Below are positions 8,422 through 16,031 of a stretch of DNA of 64,000 nucleotides, one piece after another. The translations under genes were made by a program, and so were the position numbers. The notes under the pieces were generated by a model. That model saw only the letters and a list, made by a program, of their open reading frames with translations, did not search any database and was not told where the DNA came from. Position 1 is the stretch's first letter; each line of letters begins with the position of its first letter. Origin of the DNA: G963666895 sp963666895 (lineage in GTDB: Bacteria; Desulfobacterota; Desulfovibrionia; Desulfovibrionales; Desulfovibrionaceae); assembly GCA_963666895.2 (NCBI GenBank), contig CAXXNS010000010.1:609439-673438 (forward strand), given 5' to 3'.

Positions 8422-8832
8422 CTAGGGGTTGGACTGGTTCCGGTCAACCACGACAAGGTAACATAATCCGGCCAGGAGCAGGCAGCAGGCGCAGGGCAGG
8501 GCCACGTCCAGCACACCCATGAGGGGTTCGCCCGCGTCCATCCGGTCCCAGGCGGCCCAGGCGAAGGTGGGGGCCAGGAGCAAATAGCCCGTGCCCGCGG
8601 CCAGGCGGCCCTTCCGGGTTCGGATGCGCAGGCTGCCCACCAGCACGGTCAGGGACAGGAGCGTGTCCAGGACGAGCACGGCCAGGGCCAGGAACCGGGC
8701 TCCGGAGCCGTGGGCCTGGACAAGGGCGGCCAGGACTTGGTCCCCGGTGAGCAGGGAGACCAGCCCGAAGCCGAAGAACACGGTTCCCGTGATCCCGGCC
8801 AGCATTCCGGTATGGAAGAGCACGGCGCGCAT
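8422..8832 (-). CDS. Small membrane protein with four hydrophobic segments, upstream of lpxR
   Basis: This 136-residue protein is almost wholly hydrophobic: four likely membrane helices near residues 5-28, 42-62, 74-95 and 105-128, and the end is VVVDRNQSNP. It has no motif I recognise. AAGGGG precedes the ATG at 8832. The TAG lies 3 bases before the lpxR start, so it is the first gene of a two-gene unit and may be translationally coupled to the lipid A deacylase. Confidence 0.6.
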   Translation of the reverse strand: MRAVLFHTGMLAGITGTVFFGFGLVSLLTGDQVLAALVQAHGSGARFLALAVLVLDTLLSLTVLVGSLRIRTRKGRLAAGTGYLLLAPTFAWAAWDRMDAGEPLMGVLDVALPCACCLLLAGLCYLVVVDRNQSNP

Positions 8833-8983
8833 GGCCCCTTCTAGCCTTGGGCTGGTTCCCTGTCCAGGACGGCAGGGAATCGGCGGCGCAGTGGGGCCGT
8901 ACATCCGCATTGACCAGGGGTCCGCTTCCCGATACAGAATGAAAAACTCAAGGTTACATGCCTGGACCGTATTGGAGGTACTG

Positions 8984-9388
8984 ATGATCAAGCGATTTGG
9001 TTTGCTGGCTGCCGTGGCTCTGGTGGGCTTGTTTCTGTTCGCCTGCGGCGGAGCCGGCGATCCGGCCGACGCCGTTCAGGGCGGCATGGAGGCCATGATC
9101 AACATGGACGAGGGCGGCCTGGAGAAATACCTGTGCAAGGACCTGGTGGCCGACGCCAAGGAGGCCATGACCGAGTTCAAGACGGCCATCGACCAGGGCG
9201 CCAGCATGGAATTTTCCGACATGAAGTACGAGGTGGTCAGCCAGGAGGAGGACAAGGCCGTTGTTCGGGTCACGGGCTCCTTCAAGGCTACGCATCCCGA
9301 GTACGGCGCGATGGAAGAAACCATGTCCGAGGAAATGGACGTGATCAAGGAAGACGGTCAGTGGAAGGTCTGCGACGGCTTCCTCTAG
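8984..9388 (+). CDS. Small lipoprotein, NTF2-like (DUF4878-type), copy 1
   Basis: The product is 134 residues long with a lipoprotein signal and lipobox LFAC. The mature part has the order seen in DUF4878-type proteins: a helix with AVQGGMEAMINMDEGGLEKYLC, a central strand FSDMKYEVVSQEEDKAVVRVTGSF, and the terminal strand IKEDGQWKVCDGFL. Two cysteines (KYLC and WKVC) recur in all copies and may form a disulfide. GGAGG precedes the ATG. It is the first of four tandem relatives (8984, 9456, 9943, 10467); the next two are separated from it by Rho-independent terminators. Function is unknown. Confidence 0.75.
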   Translation: MIKRFGLLAAVALVGLFLFACGGAGDPADAVQGGMEAMINMDEGGLEKYLCKDLVADAKEAMTEFKTAIDQGASMEFSDMKYEVVSQEEDKAVVRVTGSFKATHPEYGAMEETMSEEMDVIKEDGQWKVCDGFL

Positions 9389-9408
9389 ACTTGACGAACT
9401 TTGCAACC

Positions 9409-9434
9409 AAAGGCCCCGCCACGGGGTCTTTCTT
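9409..9434 (+). terminator. Rho-independent terminator
   Basis: A seven-pair stem GGCCCCG/CGGGGTC with a CCA loop is followed by TTTCTT. It sits 20 bases after the stop of the first lipoprotein. Confidence 0.75.
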
Positions 9435-9455
9435 ACGACCCGCGAGGAGGGGACG

Positions 9456-9869
9456 ATGAAGAAACAACTGGTTTTGATGATGGCCGCGGCCCTGCTCGGA
9501 CTGACCCTGTTCGCCTGCGGCGGCGGCGGGGATTCCCCCGAGGTCGTGGTGGAGAAGGCCATGTCCGCCATGGTGGACATGGACACCGACGCCCTGGGCG
9601 ACTACCTGTGCGCCAAGTCCCTGGTCGAGGCCAAGCAGGCCCTGGACATGGCCAAGGCCATGATGCCCGAGGACCAGAAGTTCGAGATGAAGCTCTCGGA
9701 CATGAAGTACGAAGTGACCGAGGAGAGCGACGACAAGGCCACGGTCCACGTCACCGGCAATGTGACCGTCACCGGCCTGGGCGACGAGGATCAGTCCGAG
9801 CCCGTGGACGAGCAGATGCAGGTCATCAAGGAAGACGGCAAGTGGAAGGTCTGCGAGGGCTTCCTCTAG
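9456..9869 (+). CDS. Small lipoprotein, NTF2-like (DUF4878-type), copy 2
   Basis: The 137-residue product is a close relative of the gene before it: the same lipobox (LFAC), LGDYLCAKSLVEAKQ, LSDMKYEVTEESDDKATVHV, and the same end VIKEDGKWKVCEGFL. Both conserved cysteines are kept. It is bounded by terminators on both sides, so it may be read as a short single-gene message as well as by read-through. Tandem duplication is the simplest origin. The substrate or partner is unknown. Confidence 0.75.
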   Translation: MKKQLVLMMAAALLGLTLFACGGGGDSPEVVVEKAMSAMVDMDTDALGDYLCAKSLVEAKQALDMAKAMMPEDQKFEMKLSDMKYEVTEESDDKATVHVTGNVTVTGLGDEDQSEPVDEQMQVIKEDGKWKVCEGFL

Positions 9870-9893
9870 GCCGGAACCGATCGACCCGTTACC

Positions 9894-9918
9894 AAAAGGC
9901 CCCGCAAGGGGCCTTTTT
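9894..9918 (+). terminator. Rho-independent terminator
   Basis: AAAAGGCCCC pairs with GGGGCCTTTT around a GCAA tetraloop, and the run of T continues. This is a textbook strong terminator after lipoprotein copy 2. Confidence 0.9.
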
Positions 9919-9942
9919 CACATCGCAAGTCGGAGGTGGAAC

Positions 9943-10335
9943 ATGCCGAGCACGGTCCGGTTGTTGATGGCGGCGCTGGCCGTCCTGTCCTGCCTGGTCG
10001 CGGGTTGCGGGGACCAGGACTCGCCCCTGGCCGTGACCGAGCGGCTGGTGGCCGCGTATGCGGCCGGGGACGGCCCCGGGGTCCGGGAGCTGGCCTGCCA
10101 GCGCTACGCCGAGGCTTTGGCCGAGGAGTGCGAACGGATCACGGCCGAGGAAGGCCGCATGGTGTTCGAGGTGGACTATTCCCTGGTCTCGGACGACGGC
10201 AGCGAGGCCGTGGTCCACCTGCTGGGAACGGCCACTGTCTACGGGCCGAACGGCCAGGCCGTGGAGGTGGAGGACATGGACCGCGACGTGCTCCTGGTCC
10301 GCGAGCAGGGGGCCTGGAAGTTCTGCCAGCGGTAA
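9943..10335 (+). CDS. Small lipoprotein, NTF2-like, diverged copy 3
   Basis: The 130-residue product has lipobox VAGC and keeps the family outline: a helix with VTERLVAAYAAGDGPGVRELAC, the strand VDYSLVSDDGSEAVVHLLG, and the end LVREQGAWKFCQR. It is the most diverged of the four and lacks the Asp-Met-rich middle. CGGAGG lies before the ATG. No terminator is evident after it, so it may be co-transcribed with the next lipoprotein 131 bases downstream. Confidence 0.7.
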   Translation: MPSTVRLLMAALAVLSCLVAGCGDQDSPLAVTERLVAAYAAGDGPGVRELACQRYAEALAEECERITAEEGRMVFEVDYSLVSDDGSEAVVHLLGTATVYGPNGQAVEVEDMDRDVLLVREQGAWKFCQR

Positions 10336-10466
10336 GGAACCGGCCCAAATCCGTTCCCCTCATTGACCCGTCCCGGTTTCCAGGGTAGTCAGGGACCAGC
10401 GCGGCCGGTCCTGTCCTGGAGACGGCCGCGGGACCGGCGAACCACCATCCCACGGAGGAAAGATTC

Positions 10467-10916
10467 ATGATCCGCAAATATTTGGCCTTCGCCATGCTGG
10501 CCGCCCTGTCCCTGTCCCTGCTGTCCCTGGCCGGATGCGGCGGCTCCGACGGCGGGGACGATCCCGTGTCCGTCACCCAGCAGGCCTTTGAAAAGGCCGT
10601 CACCCTGGACATGGACGGCCTGTTGGAGGTCTCCTGCCAACAGATGCGCGAGGAGATCGAGGCCTCACGCGAGGAAATCAAGCTCATGACCGAGATGATG
10701 GAAGGGTTGGGCATCAACTTCAAGGACATCGAATACGACATGTCGCACATGAAGTGGGACCTGGTGGAGGAATCCGAAGACAAGGCCACGGTGCACATGT
10801 ACGGCACCATGACCATGTACGCGCAGGGCCTGGGCGAGGAAACCCAGGACCAGGACGAGAAGATCAACCTGGTCAAGGAGGGCGGCAGCTGGAAGGTCTG
10901 CAGCCCCATCAACTGA
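10467..10916 (+). CDS. Small lipoprotein, NTF2-like, copy 4
   Basis: The product has 149 residues with lipobox LAGC. It keeps the conserved blocks (FEKAVTLDMDGLLEVSC, MSHMKWDLVEESEDKATVHM, VKEGGSWKVC) and carries a Met-rich helix in the middle, EIKLMTEMMEGLGINF. GGAGG precedes the ATG. A strong terminator follows. The set of four relatives in two kilobases suggests either dosage or diversification of one envelope function. Confidence 0.75.
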   Translation: MIRKYLAFAMLAALSLSLLSLAGCGGSDGGDDPVSVTQQAFEKAVTLDMDGLLEVSCQQMREEIEASREEIKLMTEMMEGLGINFKDIEYDMSHMKWDLVEESEDKATVHMYGTMTMYAQGLGEETQDQDEKINLVKEGGSWKVCSPIN

Positions 10917-10937
10917 CCGGCCCGTTCAGGAATACGG

Positions 10938-10963
10938 AACGCCCCCGTGGGGGCGTTTTTTTT
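10938..10963 (+). terminator. Rho-independent terminator
   Basis: AACGCCCCC pairs with GGGGGCGTT around a two-base GT turn and is followed by eight T. It ends the lipoprotein run. Confidence 0.9.
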
Positions 10964-11027
10964 GGCCCGGCCGCATTGACCGGCCCGGACCCGGACCTTT
11001 ATGCTGGCGCATACCCAAGGAATACAC

Positions 11028-11897
11028 ATGAAACCCTTCTTTGCCTTTTGTCTGGTCGCCTGGGCCGTGTTTTCGGCCGGGGTTCCGGCCTGGGCCCAGC
11101 CCAACACCCCCGCCTACGCGGCCAAGATGGCCTATGAGGCGGCCCACAGCTTCGACGCCGACACCCTGCTCCAGTACGCCTGCATCGAGGGCGAGGAGCG
11201 CATGAACATACGCCAGTTCTTCGCCGACCAGGTGCACAAGCTGGAGCAGGTCTACGGCCTGGACTGGAACCAGGTGACCATCGACTTCTCCCAGGTCCGC
11301 TACGAGGTCCTGGAGCAGACCCCGGACCAGGCCCGGGTGCGGATTTCCGGGCCCTACGTCATCAACTACCTGGGCGAGAAGGAAGTGGACGAGGACCCGG
11401 ACGTGATCATCGTCCAGATGGTGGACGGCCAGTGGCTCATGTGCGGGGACCAGGACCTGGCCCAGCAGCCCCTGATGGACCAGTCCGTGAGCCTGGACCC
11501 CTACGGCCCGGTGTATGCGGCCAAGATGTCCTACGAGGCGGCCCACAGCCTGGACGCCGACGGATTCGGGCAGTGGTCCTGCGTGGACACGGCCACCCTG
11601 GCCGATCTCAAGGCGGAGTTCGAGAAGCAGCAGAACATTGCCGCCCGGGCCGTGGGCGTGCAGTGGAGCCAAGTGCACATTGATTTTTCACGACTGACCT
11701 ACGAACTGCTGGAGCAGGTGGACGACCGGGCCCGGGTGCGGGTGCAGGGCAGCTACGTGATCACCTACCCGGGTGGCCGGGAGGTGGACGACGACCCGGA
11801 CGTGGTCCTGGTGCAGCTCGTCAACGGCCAGTGGCTCATGTGCGGAGACCAGGACCAGGCGAACATGCCCCTGTCCCCGTACTCCTCCAACAATTAG
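11028..11897 (+). CDS. Exported protein made of two tandem NTF2-like domains
   Basis: The product has 289 residues with an ordinary signal peptide (cut after AWA). The mature chain is two copies of one domain, about residues 28-155 and 165-289. Both contain YAAKMxYEAAHSxDAD, a Cys about 12 residues further on (QYACIEG, QWSCVDT), WxQVxIDFS, a Y-E-L-L-E-Q strand, and VDGQWLMCGDQD or VNGQWLMCGDQD. These match the blocks of the four lipoproteins upstream, so it is probably a fused, secreted derivative of that family. Its stop overlaps the stop of the convergent gene by four bases (TTAG). Confidence 0.75.
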   Translation: MKPFFAFCLVAWAVFSAGVPAWAQPNTPAYAAKMAYEAAHSFDADTLLQYACIEGEERMNIRQFFADQVHKLEQVYGLDWNQVTIDFSQVRYEVLEQTPDQARVRISGPYVINYLGEKEVDEDPDVIIVQMVDGQWLMCGDQDLAQQPLMDQSVSLDPYGPVYAAKMSYEAAHSLDADGFGQWSCVDTATLADLKAEFEKQQNIAARAVGVQWSQVHIDFSRLTYELLEQVDDRARVRVQGSYVITYPGGREVDDDPDVVLVQLVNGQWLMCGDQDQANMPLSPYSSNN

Positions 11898-12739
11898 AAG
11901 TCGATGCCGCAGGCCTTCTCCACCTGGTCGAAGGACTGGTTCAGCTTGTCCTGGTCCATGAAGGTGCGCAGCCAGTCGGCCCGCTCGAAGTCGTCTTCTT
12001 CCTCGGCGGCCAGGGTGTCCAGGAGCAGGTGGATGTCCTCGGCAGAAAGCCGCTTGGCCAGCTCGTCGGCCAGGCACTGGCAGTCGCCCGGGTTGTCCCC
12101 CTCGGACTCGCAGTAGCGGACCATGCGGATCTTGGCGTCGCCCAGCAGGTTCTGTTGCTTGTCCGGGGCCAGGTGCTCGGCCGGAGCGGCGCAGACCGCC
12201 TCGGCCTCGTCCATGACCGCTTCCAGCCGCTGGCCGTCCACCTTGTCCAGGTAGGCCATCTCCTGTTCTTCCGTGTCCGCTTCCATGGACAGGAGCAGGT
12301 TCAGGAACTCGTCCGGGGTCAGCTGCTGCTGCATGGACGTGACCACGCATTCGCAATAGGCCGGCTCATCGCCGAAGCTCAGGCACTTGTTGACCATGCG
12401 CTGCTTCTCGTCGCCCTGCACGGCCGGGGTGGGCGCGGTGGTGCGGCATTGGATTTCGGCCTGGTCGAAGATGGCCGAGATCTTGTCGTTGGGCAGCATG
12501 GAGTAGAGAAAGTCCGAGTCCTGGTCGCTCTCGGCCTCCATATAGGCCAGGAACATGCTCATTTCTTCGGGGCTCAACCCATCCAGCAGGAGCTTTGACG
12601 TGCACTGGCAATAGGCCTGGTCGTCAAAGGCCAGCATGCAGGACCGCATGATCCGGTCGGACTGGCTCTGCTGGGCCGTGGCGGGCAGGGCCAGGGCCAG
12701 CAGGCAGGCGAGGGCGAGCAGGGACAGGGTGGCGCGCAT
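11894..12739 (-). CDS. Exported protein with three cysteine-motif repeats
   Basis: The 281-residue protein has a signal peptide (cut after ATAQ) and three repeats of about 85 residues. Each starts with a R-(I/M)-(M/V)-x-x-C helix and then a YCQC, YCEC or DCQC motif: RIMRSCMLAFDDQAYCQC, RMVNKCLSFGDEPAYCEC, RMVRYCESEGDNPGDCQC. Each goes on with a (L/F)-(S/T)-x-(E/D)-E segment and closes with a further Cys 60 residues on (IQC, AVC, KAC). Four Cys per repeat suggest two disulfides each. Function is unknown. AAGGAG precedes the ATG at 12739. Confidence 0.7.
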   Translation of the reverse strand: MRATLSLLALACLLALALPATAQQSQSDRIMRSCMLAFDDQAYCQCTSKLLLDGLSPEEMSMFLAYMEAESDQDSDFLYSMLPNDKISAIFDQAEIQCRTTAPTPAVQGDEKQRMVNKCLSFGDEPAYCECVVTSMQQQLTPDEFLNLLLSMEADTEEQEMAYLDKVDGQRLEAVMDEAEAVCAAPAEHLAPDKQQNLLGDAKIRMVRYCESEGDNPGDCQCLADELAKRLSAEDIHLLLDTLAAEEEDDFERADWLRTFMDQDKLNQSFDQVEKACGIDF

Positions 12740-12835
12740 GACCGCTCCTTGGCTGTTTGAAGGGGCTTTTGCGATTGTTCGTGCCCTGTTCCCCGGGGGT
12801 TGTCAAACCGCCGAGGCCGGGCCTTTGTCCGGGCC

Positions 12836-12913
12836 TGTCAATGGGAGGATTCGGCGTCTTTGGGGTCCAATCAGGGGGCGATTTCTTCCGGGCCGAAAAA
12901 CCCGGGCTATGAT
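12836..12913 (+). promoter_or_regulatory. Repeated 78-base promoter-like element, copy E1
   Basis: This is the first of five copies of one sequence. From TGTCAATGGGAGGATTC it runs through a G-rich centre with two tandem CAATC-like words one helical turn apart, then CCGGGCC with a partner CCCGG forming an inverted repeat, and ends in the -10-like TATGAT at 12908-12913. From the T of TGTCA to the T of the hexamer is exactly 72 bases, as in all other copies. There is no good -35 box at the normal distance, which suggests dependence on an activator. It lies 63 bases before the lysis/terminase operon. Confidence 0.75.
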
Positions 12914-12976
12914 CCGTGCGGACCCGGGAGCGTCCCGGGATCGGAGCAAACCGCCGGAACCGGCAGGAGGTGTCCC

Positions 12977-13420
12977 GTGGCCGTCGCCATTGTCAGCGCC
13001 CTGGCCAGCCTGGCCTCCCTCGTTGTCGAGGGGGTCAGGGACCATTTCAAGGGCAAGCAGGAGATCAAGAAGGCCGTGGTGGAGAACAAGGTCCGCCTGG
13101 CCCAGTCCAGCCTGGAGTACAACCAGGCCTGGGAGATGAAGCAACTGGAGCAGGTCGGGTTCAAGGACGACATCCTGTTCTACGCCTGGCTGGCCTTCTT
13201 CGTCTGGTCCGGATTCTTTCCCGAGGACGCGTCCCGGGTCATCAAGGCCTGGGAGATTCTGCCCGACTGGTTCCTGCAGATCACCTTCTGGCTGGTGGCC
13301 GCGGTGCTGGGGGTGAAGAAGATCGGGGACAACCTGCCCGGGCTGGTGCGCGGGGTGCGCAGCGCGCTCAGGGACGAGTCGTCCGCGGCCGCCAAGAACG
13401 GGGAGGGCGAGGATGCCTGA
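12977..13420 (+). CDS. Holin-like phage membrane protein
   Basis: The 147-residue protein has a helical, charged N-terminal half (KQEIKKAVVENKVRLAQ) and two membrane segments near residues 67-84 (ILFYAWLAFFVWSGFF) and 97-117 (WFLQITFWLVAAVLGVKKI). Its place at the head of a lysis-terminase operon and its resemblance to the three-helix holins of gene transfer agents argue for a holin, the pore that releases the particles. The GTG at 12977 follows AGGAGG. The identification rests on topology and context. Confidence 0.6.
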   Translation: MAVAIVSALASLASLVVEGVRDHFKGKQEIKKAVVENKVRLAQSSLEYNQAWEMKQLEQVGFKDDILFYAWLAFFVWSGFFPEDASRVIKAWEILPDWFLQITFWLVAAVLGVKKIGDNLPGLVRGVRSALRDESSAAAKNGEGEDA

Positions 13421-13709
13421 CGCCTGCGCCGAAGGGCCGTGGCGGCTGGACACCCGGTTCAACCTGGGCACCCTGCTGTCCCTGGCCTGCTCCCTGTGCG
13501 TGGTGGCCGGTCTGGTCACGGGCCTGGATGCCCGGCTGGGCGCGGTGGAGGACAAGCTCCACGGGCTGGAGACCCGGGTGGAGAAGCGCATGGACACCCT
13601 GCGCCAAACGGCCATCAAGGTGGAGCGCATCGAGGAGCGGGTCCTGGGTGTGCAGCGGACCCTGACCGAGATCCGCGACGAGCTGCGGGCCCAGCGGGAG
13701 GCGCATTGA
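13413..13709 (+). CDS. Single-span membrane protein with coiled coil, possible spanin-like
   Basis: The 98-residue protein has one membrane segment (residues 17-37) followed by a long coiled coil (VEDKLHGLETRVEKRMDTLRQ onward). That shape fits an inner-membrane spanin subunit or another lysis accessory. It overlaps the holin-like gene by eight bases and lies one base before the small terminase gene. No matching outer-membrane spanin was recognised. Confidence 0.5.
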   Translation: MPDACAEGPWRLDTRFNLGTLLSLACSLCVVAGLVTGLDARLGAVEDKLHGLETRVEKRMDTLRQTAIKVERIEERVLGVQRTLTEIRDELRAQREAH

Positions 13710-13710
13710 C

Positions 13711-14136
13711 ATGGCCCGGGCCAGAAAAATGACCGCCGAAATCAAGCAAGAGTTCCTCCGGCATTTGCTGGAAACCGCCAACGTCAGCGAGGCCGCGGCC
13801 CGGCTCAAGATCACCCGGTCGCGCTTCTACGAGCAGCGCCAAAAGGACCCGGCCTTTTGCCAGGCCTGGGCCGAGGCCGTGGGCGCCACCACGGACCGCC
13901 TGGAGGCCGAGGCCATCCGCCGGGCCGTGGACGGGGTGGAGGAGCCCTACTTCTACCAGGGCAGGGAGTGCGGACGGGTACGCAAGTATTCGGACCCGCT
14001 CATGAAGTTTCTGCTCCAGCACCGCCTGCCCGAGCGCTACGGAGATGGCGAAGAGGGCGCGGATCAGAGCCCGGTGGTGTTCGAGATGCACTTCGCTCCC
14101 CAAGAGGAAGAAAACGGAGAGGACGGCCATGAGTGA
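13711..14136 (+). CDS. Phage terminase small subunit
   Basis: The 141-residue protein begins with a helix-turn-helix typical of small terminases: EFLRHLLETANVSEAAARLK, then ITRSRFYEQRQKDPAFCQAW. The centre reads RRAVDGVEEPYFYQGRECG, a phrase common in small terminases, and the end is acidic. It recognises the packaging site on DNA and loads the large subunit. Its last eight bases overlap the start of the large terminase gene, so the two are translationally coupled. Confidence 0.8.
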   Translation: MARARKMTAEIKQEFLRHLLETANVSEAAARLKITRSRFYEQRQKDPAFCQAWAEAVGATTDRLEAEAIRRAVDGVEEPYFYQGRECGRVRKYSDPLMKFLLQHRLPERYGDGEEGADQSPVVFEMHFAPQEEENGEDGHE

Positions 14137-15604
14137 GCCCCAACGCATCGCCTATCGGGCCGTGCCCACCCTGGTCCGGTTCCACGGGTCGCCCGCGTTT
14201 TACCGCGGGGTCATGGGCCCGGTGGGCTCGGGCAAGTCCACGGCCATGTGCATGGAGCTCATGCGTCGGGCCCTGGGCCAGCCGCCCGGGCCGGACAAGG
14301 TCTGCCGGACCCGGTTTGCGGTCCTGCGGAACAGCTATCGGGAACTTTCCGACACCACGCTAAAGACCTGGCTGGATTGGTTTCCAGAGCACCTTTTCGG
14401 TGCGTTCGAGAAGACCGCCATGCGCCACATGGTGCGTTTGGACGGTCCCCTGGGCCCGGTGGAGAGCGAGGTGCTGTTCCGCTCCCTGGACCGGCCCGGG
14501 GACGTGAAGAAGCTGTTGTCCCTGGAGCTGACCGGGGCCTGGATCAACGAGGCCCGGGAGATGCCCAAGGCCGTGGTGGACGCGGTGGGCGACCGGGTGG
14601 AGCGCTACCCGTCCGCCCGGGACGGGGGCTGCGCCTGGTCCGGGGTGGTCATGGACACCAACCCGCCGGATGCGGACCACTGGTGGCACCGGCTGGCCGA
14701 GGAGGAGCGGCCCGAGGGCTGGGCGTTCTTCCGCCAGCCCGGGGGGCTGGTCGAGACCGGTTCGGGCCGGTTCGAGCCCAATACGGAGGCCGAGAACCTG
14801 GCCAACCTGCCCCTGGATTATTATGTCCGCCGCATGGCCGGGAAGAGCGATTCCCACGTGCGGGTCTACTATTGCGGCCGCTACGGCCTGGTCCAGGACG
14901 GCCGTCCGGTCTACCCGGAGTTCGCGGACCGGGTCCACGTGGCCCCTGAGCCCCTGGAGCCGGTGGAGGGCCGCACCCTGCACGTGGGCCTGGATTTCGG
15001 CCTGACCCCGGCCGCGGTCATGGGCCAGCGCCTGGTCAACGGCCGCTGGATCTGGCTGGACGAGCTGGTGGCCAGCGACATGGGCATGACCCGGTTCGCC
15101 GAGGTGCTCCTGGCCCGGCTGAATGAGCGCTACCCGACCTTGCCCTGGCGCGTCACCGGCGACCCGGCCGGGATGCAGCGGTCCCAGGTGGACGAGCGCA
15201 CGCCCTTCGACGTGCTCCGGGCCCGGGGGTTGGACGCCCGGCCCGCGCCGTCCAACGATTTCCTGCTGCGGCGCGAGGCCGTGGCCCTGCCCCTGACCCG
15301 GCTGGTGGACGGCAAGCCCGGCCTGGTCGTCTCGCCCTCCTGCCGAATCCTGATCCAGGGCATGGCCGGGGGCTACCGCTACCGCAGGGTGGAGGTGGCC
15401 GGCGAGGAGCGCTATCACGACGCGCCGGACAAGAACCGTTTTTCCCACGTGTGCGAGGCCGGGCAATACCTCATGCTCGGAGCCGGGGAGGGGGCCCGGG
15501 TCATCCGGCCCGAGTCCGGCCTGTCCGCGGCCAAGCGCCCCGAGCGCACGGTCAACGACTACGACCCCTTCACCCTCATTGATCGACAGGGGGAGCGGCC
15601 ATGA
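14129..15604 (+). CDS. Phage terminase large subunit (packaging ATPase/nuclease)
   Basis: The 491-residue protein has a Walker A motif GPVGSGKS at residues 30-37 and a Walker B-like LELTGAWINEAREM near 130-143. The C-terminal nuclease half has LHVGLDFGLTPAAV near 285 and TGDPAGMQRSQVDE near 345, which supply acidic residues for metal binding. The C-terminal phrase DKNRFSHVCEAGQYL is common in T7- and BPP-1-like terminases. It drives DNA into procapsids and cuts concatemers. The length is normal and the frame is intact. Confidence 0.9.
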   Translation: MSEPQRIAYRAVPTLVRFHGSPAFYRGVMGPVGSGKSTAMCMELMRRALGQPPGPDKVCRTRFAVLRNSYRELSDTTLKTWLDWFPEHLFGAFEKTAMRHMVRLDGPLGPVESEVLFRSLDRPGDVKKLLSLELTGAWINEAREMPKAVVDAVGDRVERYPSARDGGCAWSGVVMDTNPPDADHWWHRLAEEERPEGWAFFRQPGGLVETGSGRFEPNTEAENLANLPLDYYVRRMAGKSDSHVRVYYCGRYGLVQDGRPVYPEFADRVHVAPEPLEPVEGRTLHVGLDFGLTPAAVMGQRLVNGRWIWLDELVASDMGMTRFAEVLLARLNERYPTLPWRVTGDPAGMQRSQVDERTPFDVLRARGLDARPAPSNDFLLRREAVALPLTRLVDGKPGLVVSPSCRILIQGMAGGYRYRRVEVAGEERYHDAPDKNRFSHVCEAGQYLMLGAGEGARVIRPESGLSAAKRPERTVNDYDPFTLIDRQGERP

Positions 15605-15958
15605 GCGTTCGTTTCCTGGACTCCCCGCCGGAGGTCCACGCCCATTACGCGGCCGACACCTACGGGTTCCTGGAGTTGTCCGACCGGGACGGGGTTTACG
15701 GGTACGCGGCCATCTGCGAGCACGAGGACTGCCTGGAACTGCATCTGGAGGTGGTGCGCTGGGGTCCCCAGGGCCCGGCAGGCCCTGGCCCGGGACCTGG
15801 AATGGCTGCGGCGCGAGGCCCGCCGTCGCGGCAAGTCGCGCATCATCGGCGTGCGCGAGGAACCCGGCGCCGAGCCCGACCCGCGCTGGGCCCGTTTCAC
15901 CAGGATTTACGGGTTCACGGGCCAGCGGGTGCTCCAGACCGCCTGGCTGGACGTGTGA
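15601..15958 (+). pseudogene. Phage-associated GNAT-like small protein, frameshifted
   Basis: The frame from ATG 15601 gives MSVRFLDSPPEVHAHYAADT and continues sensibly to ELHLEVVRWGP. After about 15765-15780 the sensible reading moves to the +1 frame: ALARDLEWLRREARRRGKSR, then GEEPGAEPDPRWARF-like text and GFTGQRVLQTAWLDV, ending at TGA 15956-15958. Joined, the two parts make about 118 residues with an acetyltransferase-like strand-helix pattern. The break lies in a run of G and C, so one surplus base in the assembly would explain it. It overlaps the terminase stop by four bases and closes the first phage block. Confidence 0.6.
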
Positions 15959-15982
15959 GCCCCCGGTTTCGGGCTTTACTTT
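15958..15982 (+). terminator. Likely terminator at the end of the terminase operon
   Basis: AGCCC pairs with GGGCT around CCGGTTTC, followed by TTACTTTT. The stem is short; position and T-rich tail support it. Confidence 0.55.
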
Positions 15983-16031
15983 TCCCCGGCCGCCCCGTAC
16001 ATCGGGAACACTTCATCAGGGAGACTTGATC

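Noticed and set aside
9389..10966. Small RNA genes between the lipoproteins
   Set aside because: The hairpins are simple terminators with T tracts directly after stop codons; no separate promoter was seen.
14045..14128. Upstream extension of the large terminase
   Set aside because: The extension overlaps the small terminase by more than 80 bases and gives Arg/Lys-rich text. ATG 14129 gives the normal terminase start and eight-base overlap.
14755..14790. tRNA-like T-loop sequence (GGTTCGAGCCC)
   Set aside because: It is inside the terminase coding sequence and has no matching acceptor or anticodon arms.
15601..16029. 142-residue product in a single frame at 15601
   Set aside because: After about residue 58 the text turns into Gly/Pro/Arg-only sequence, while the +1 frame gives a sensible C-terminal half. 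A frameshift is the better reading.
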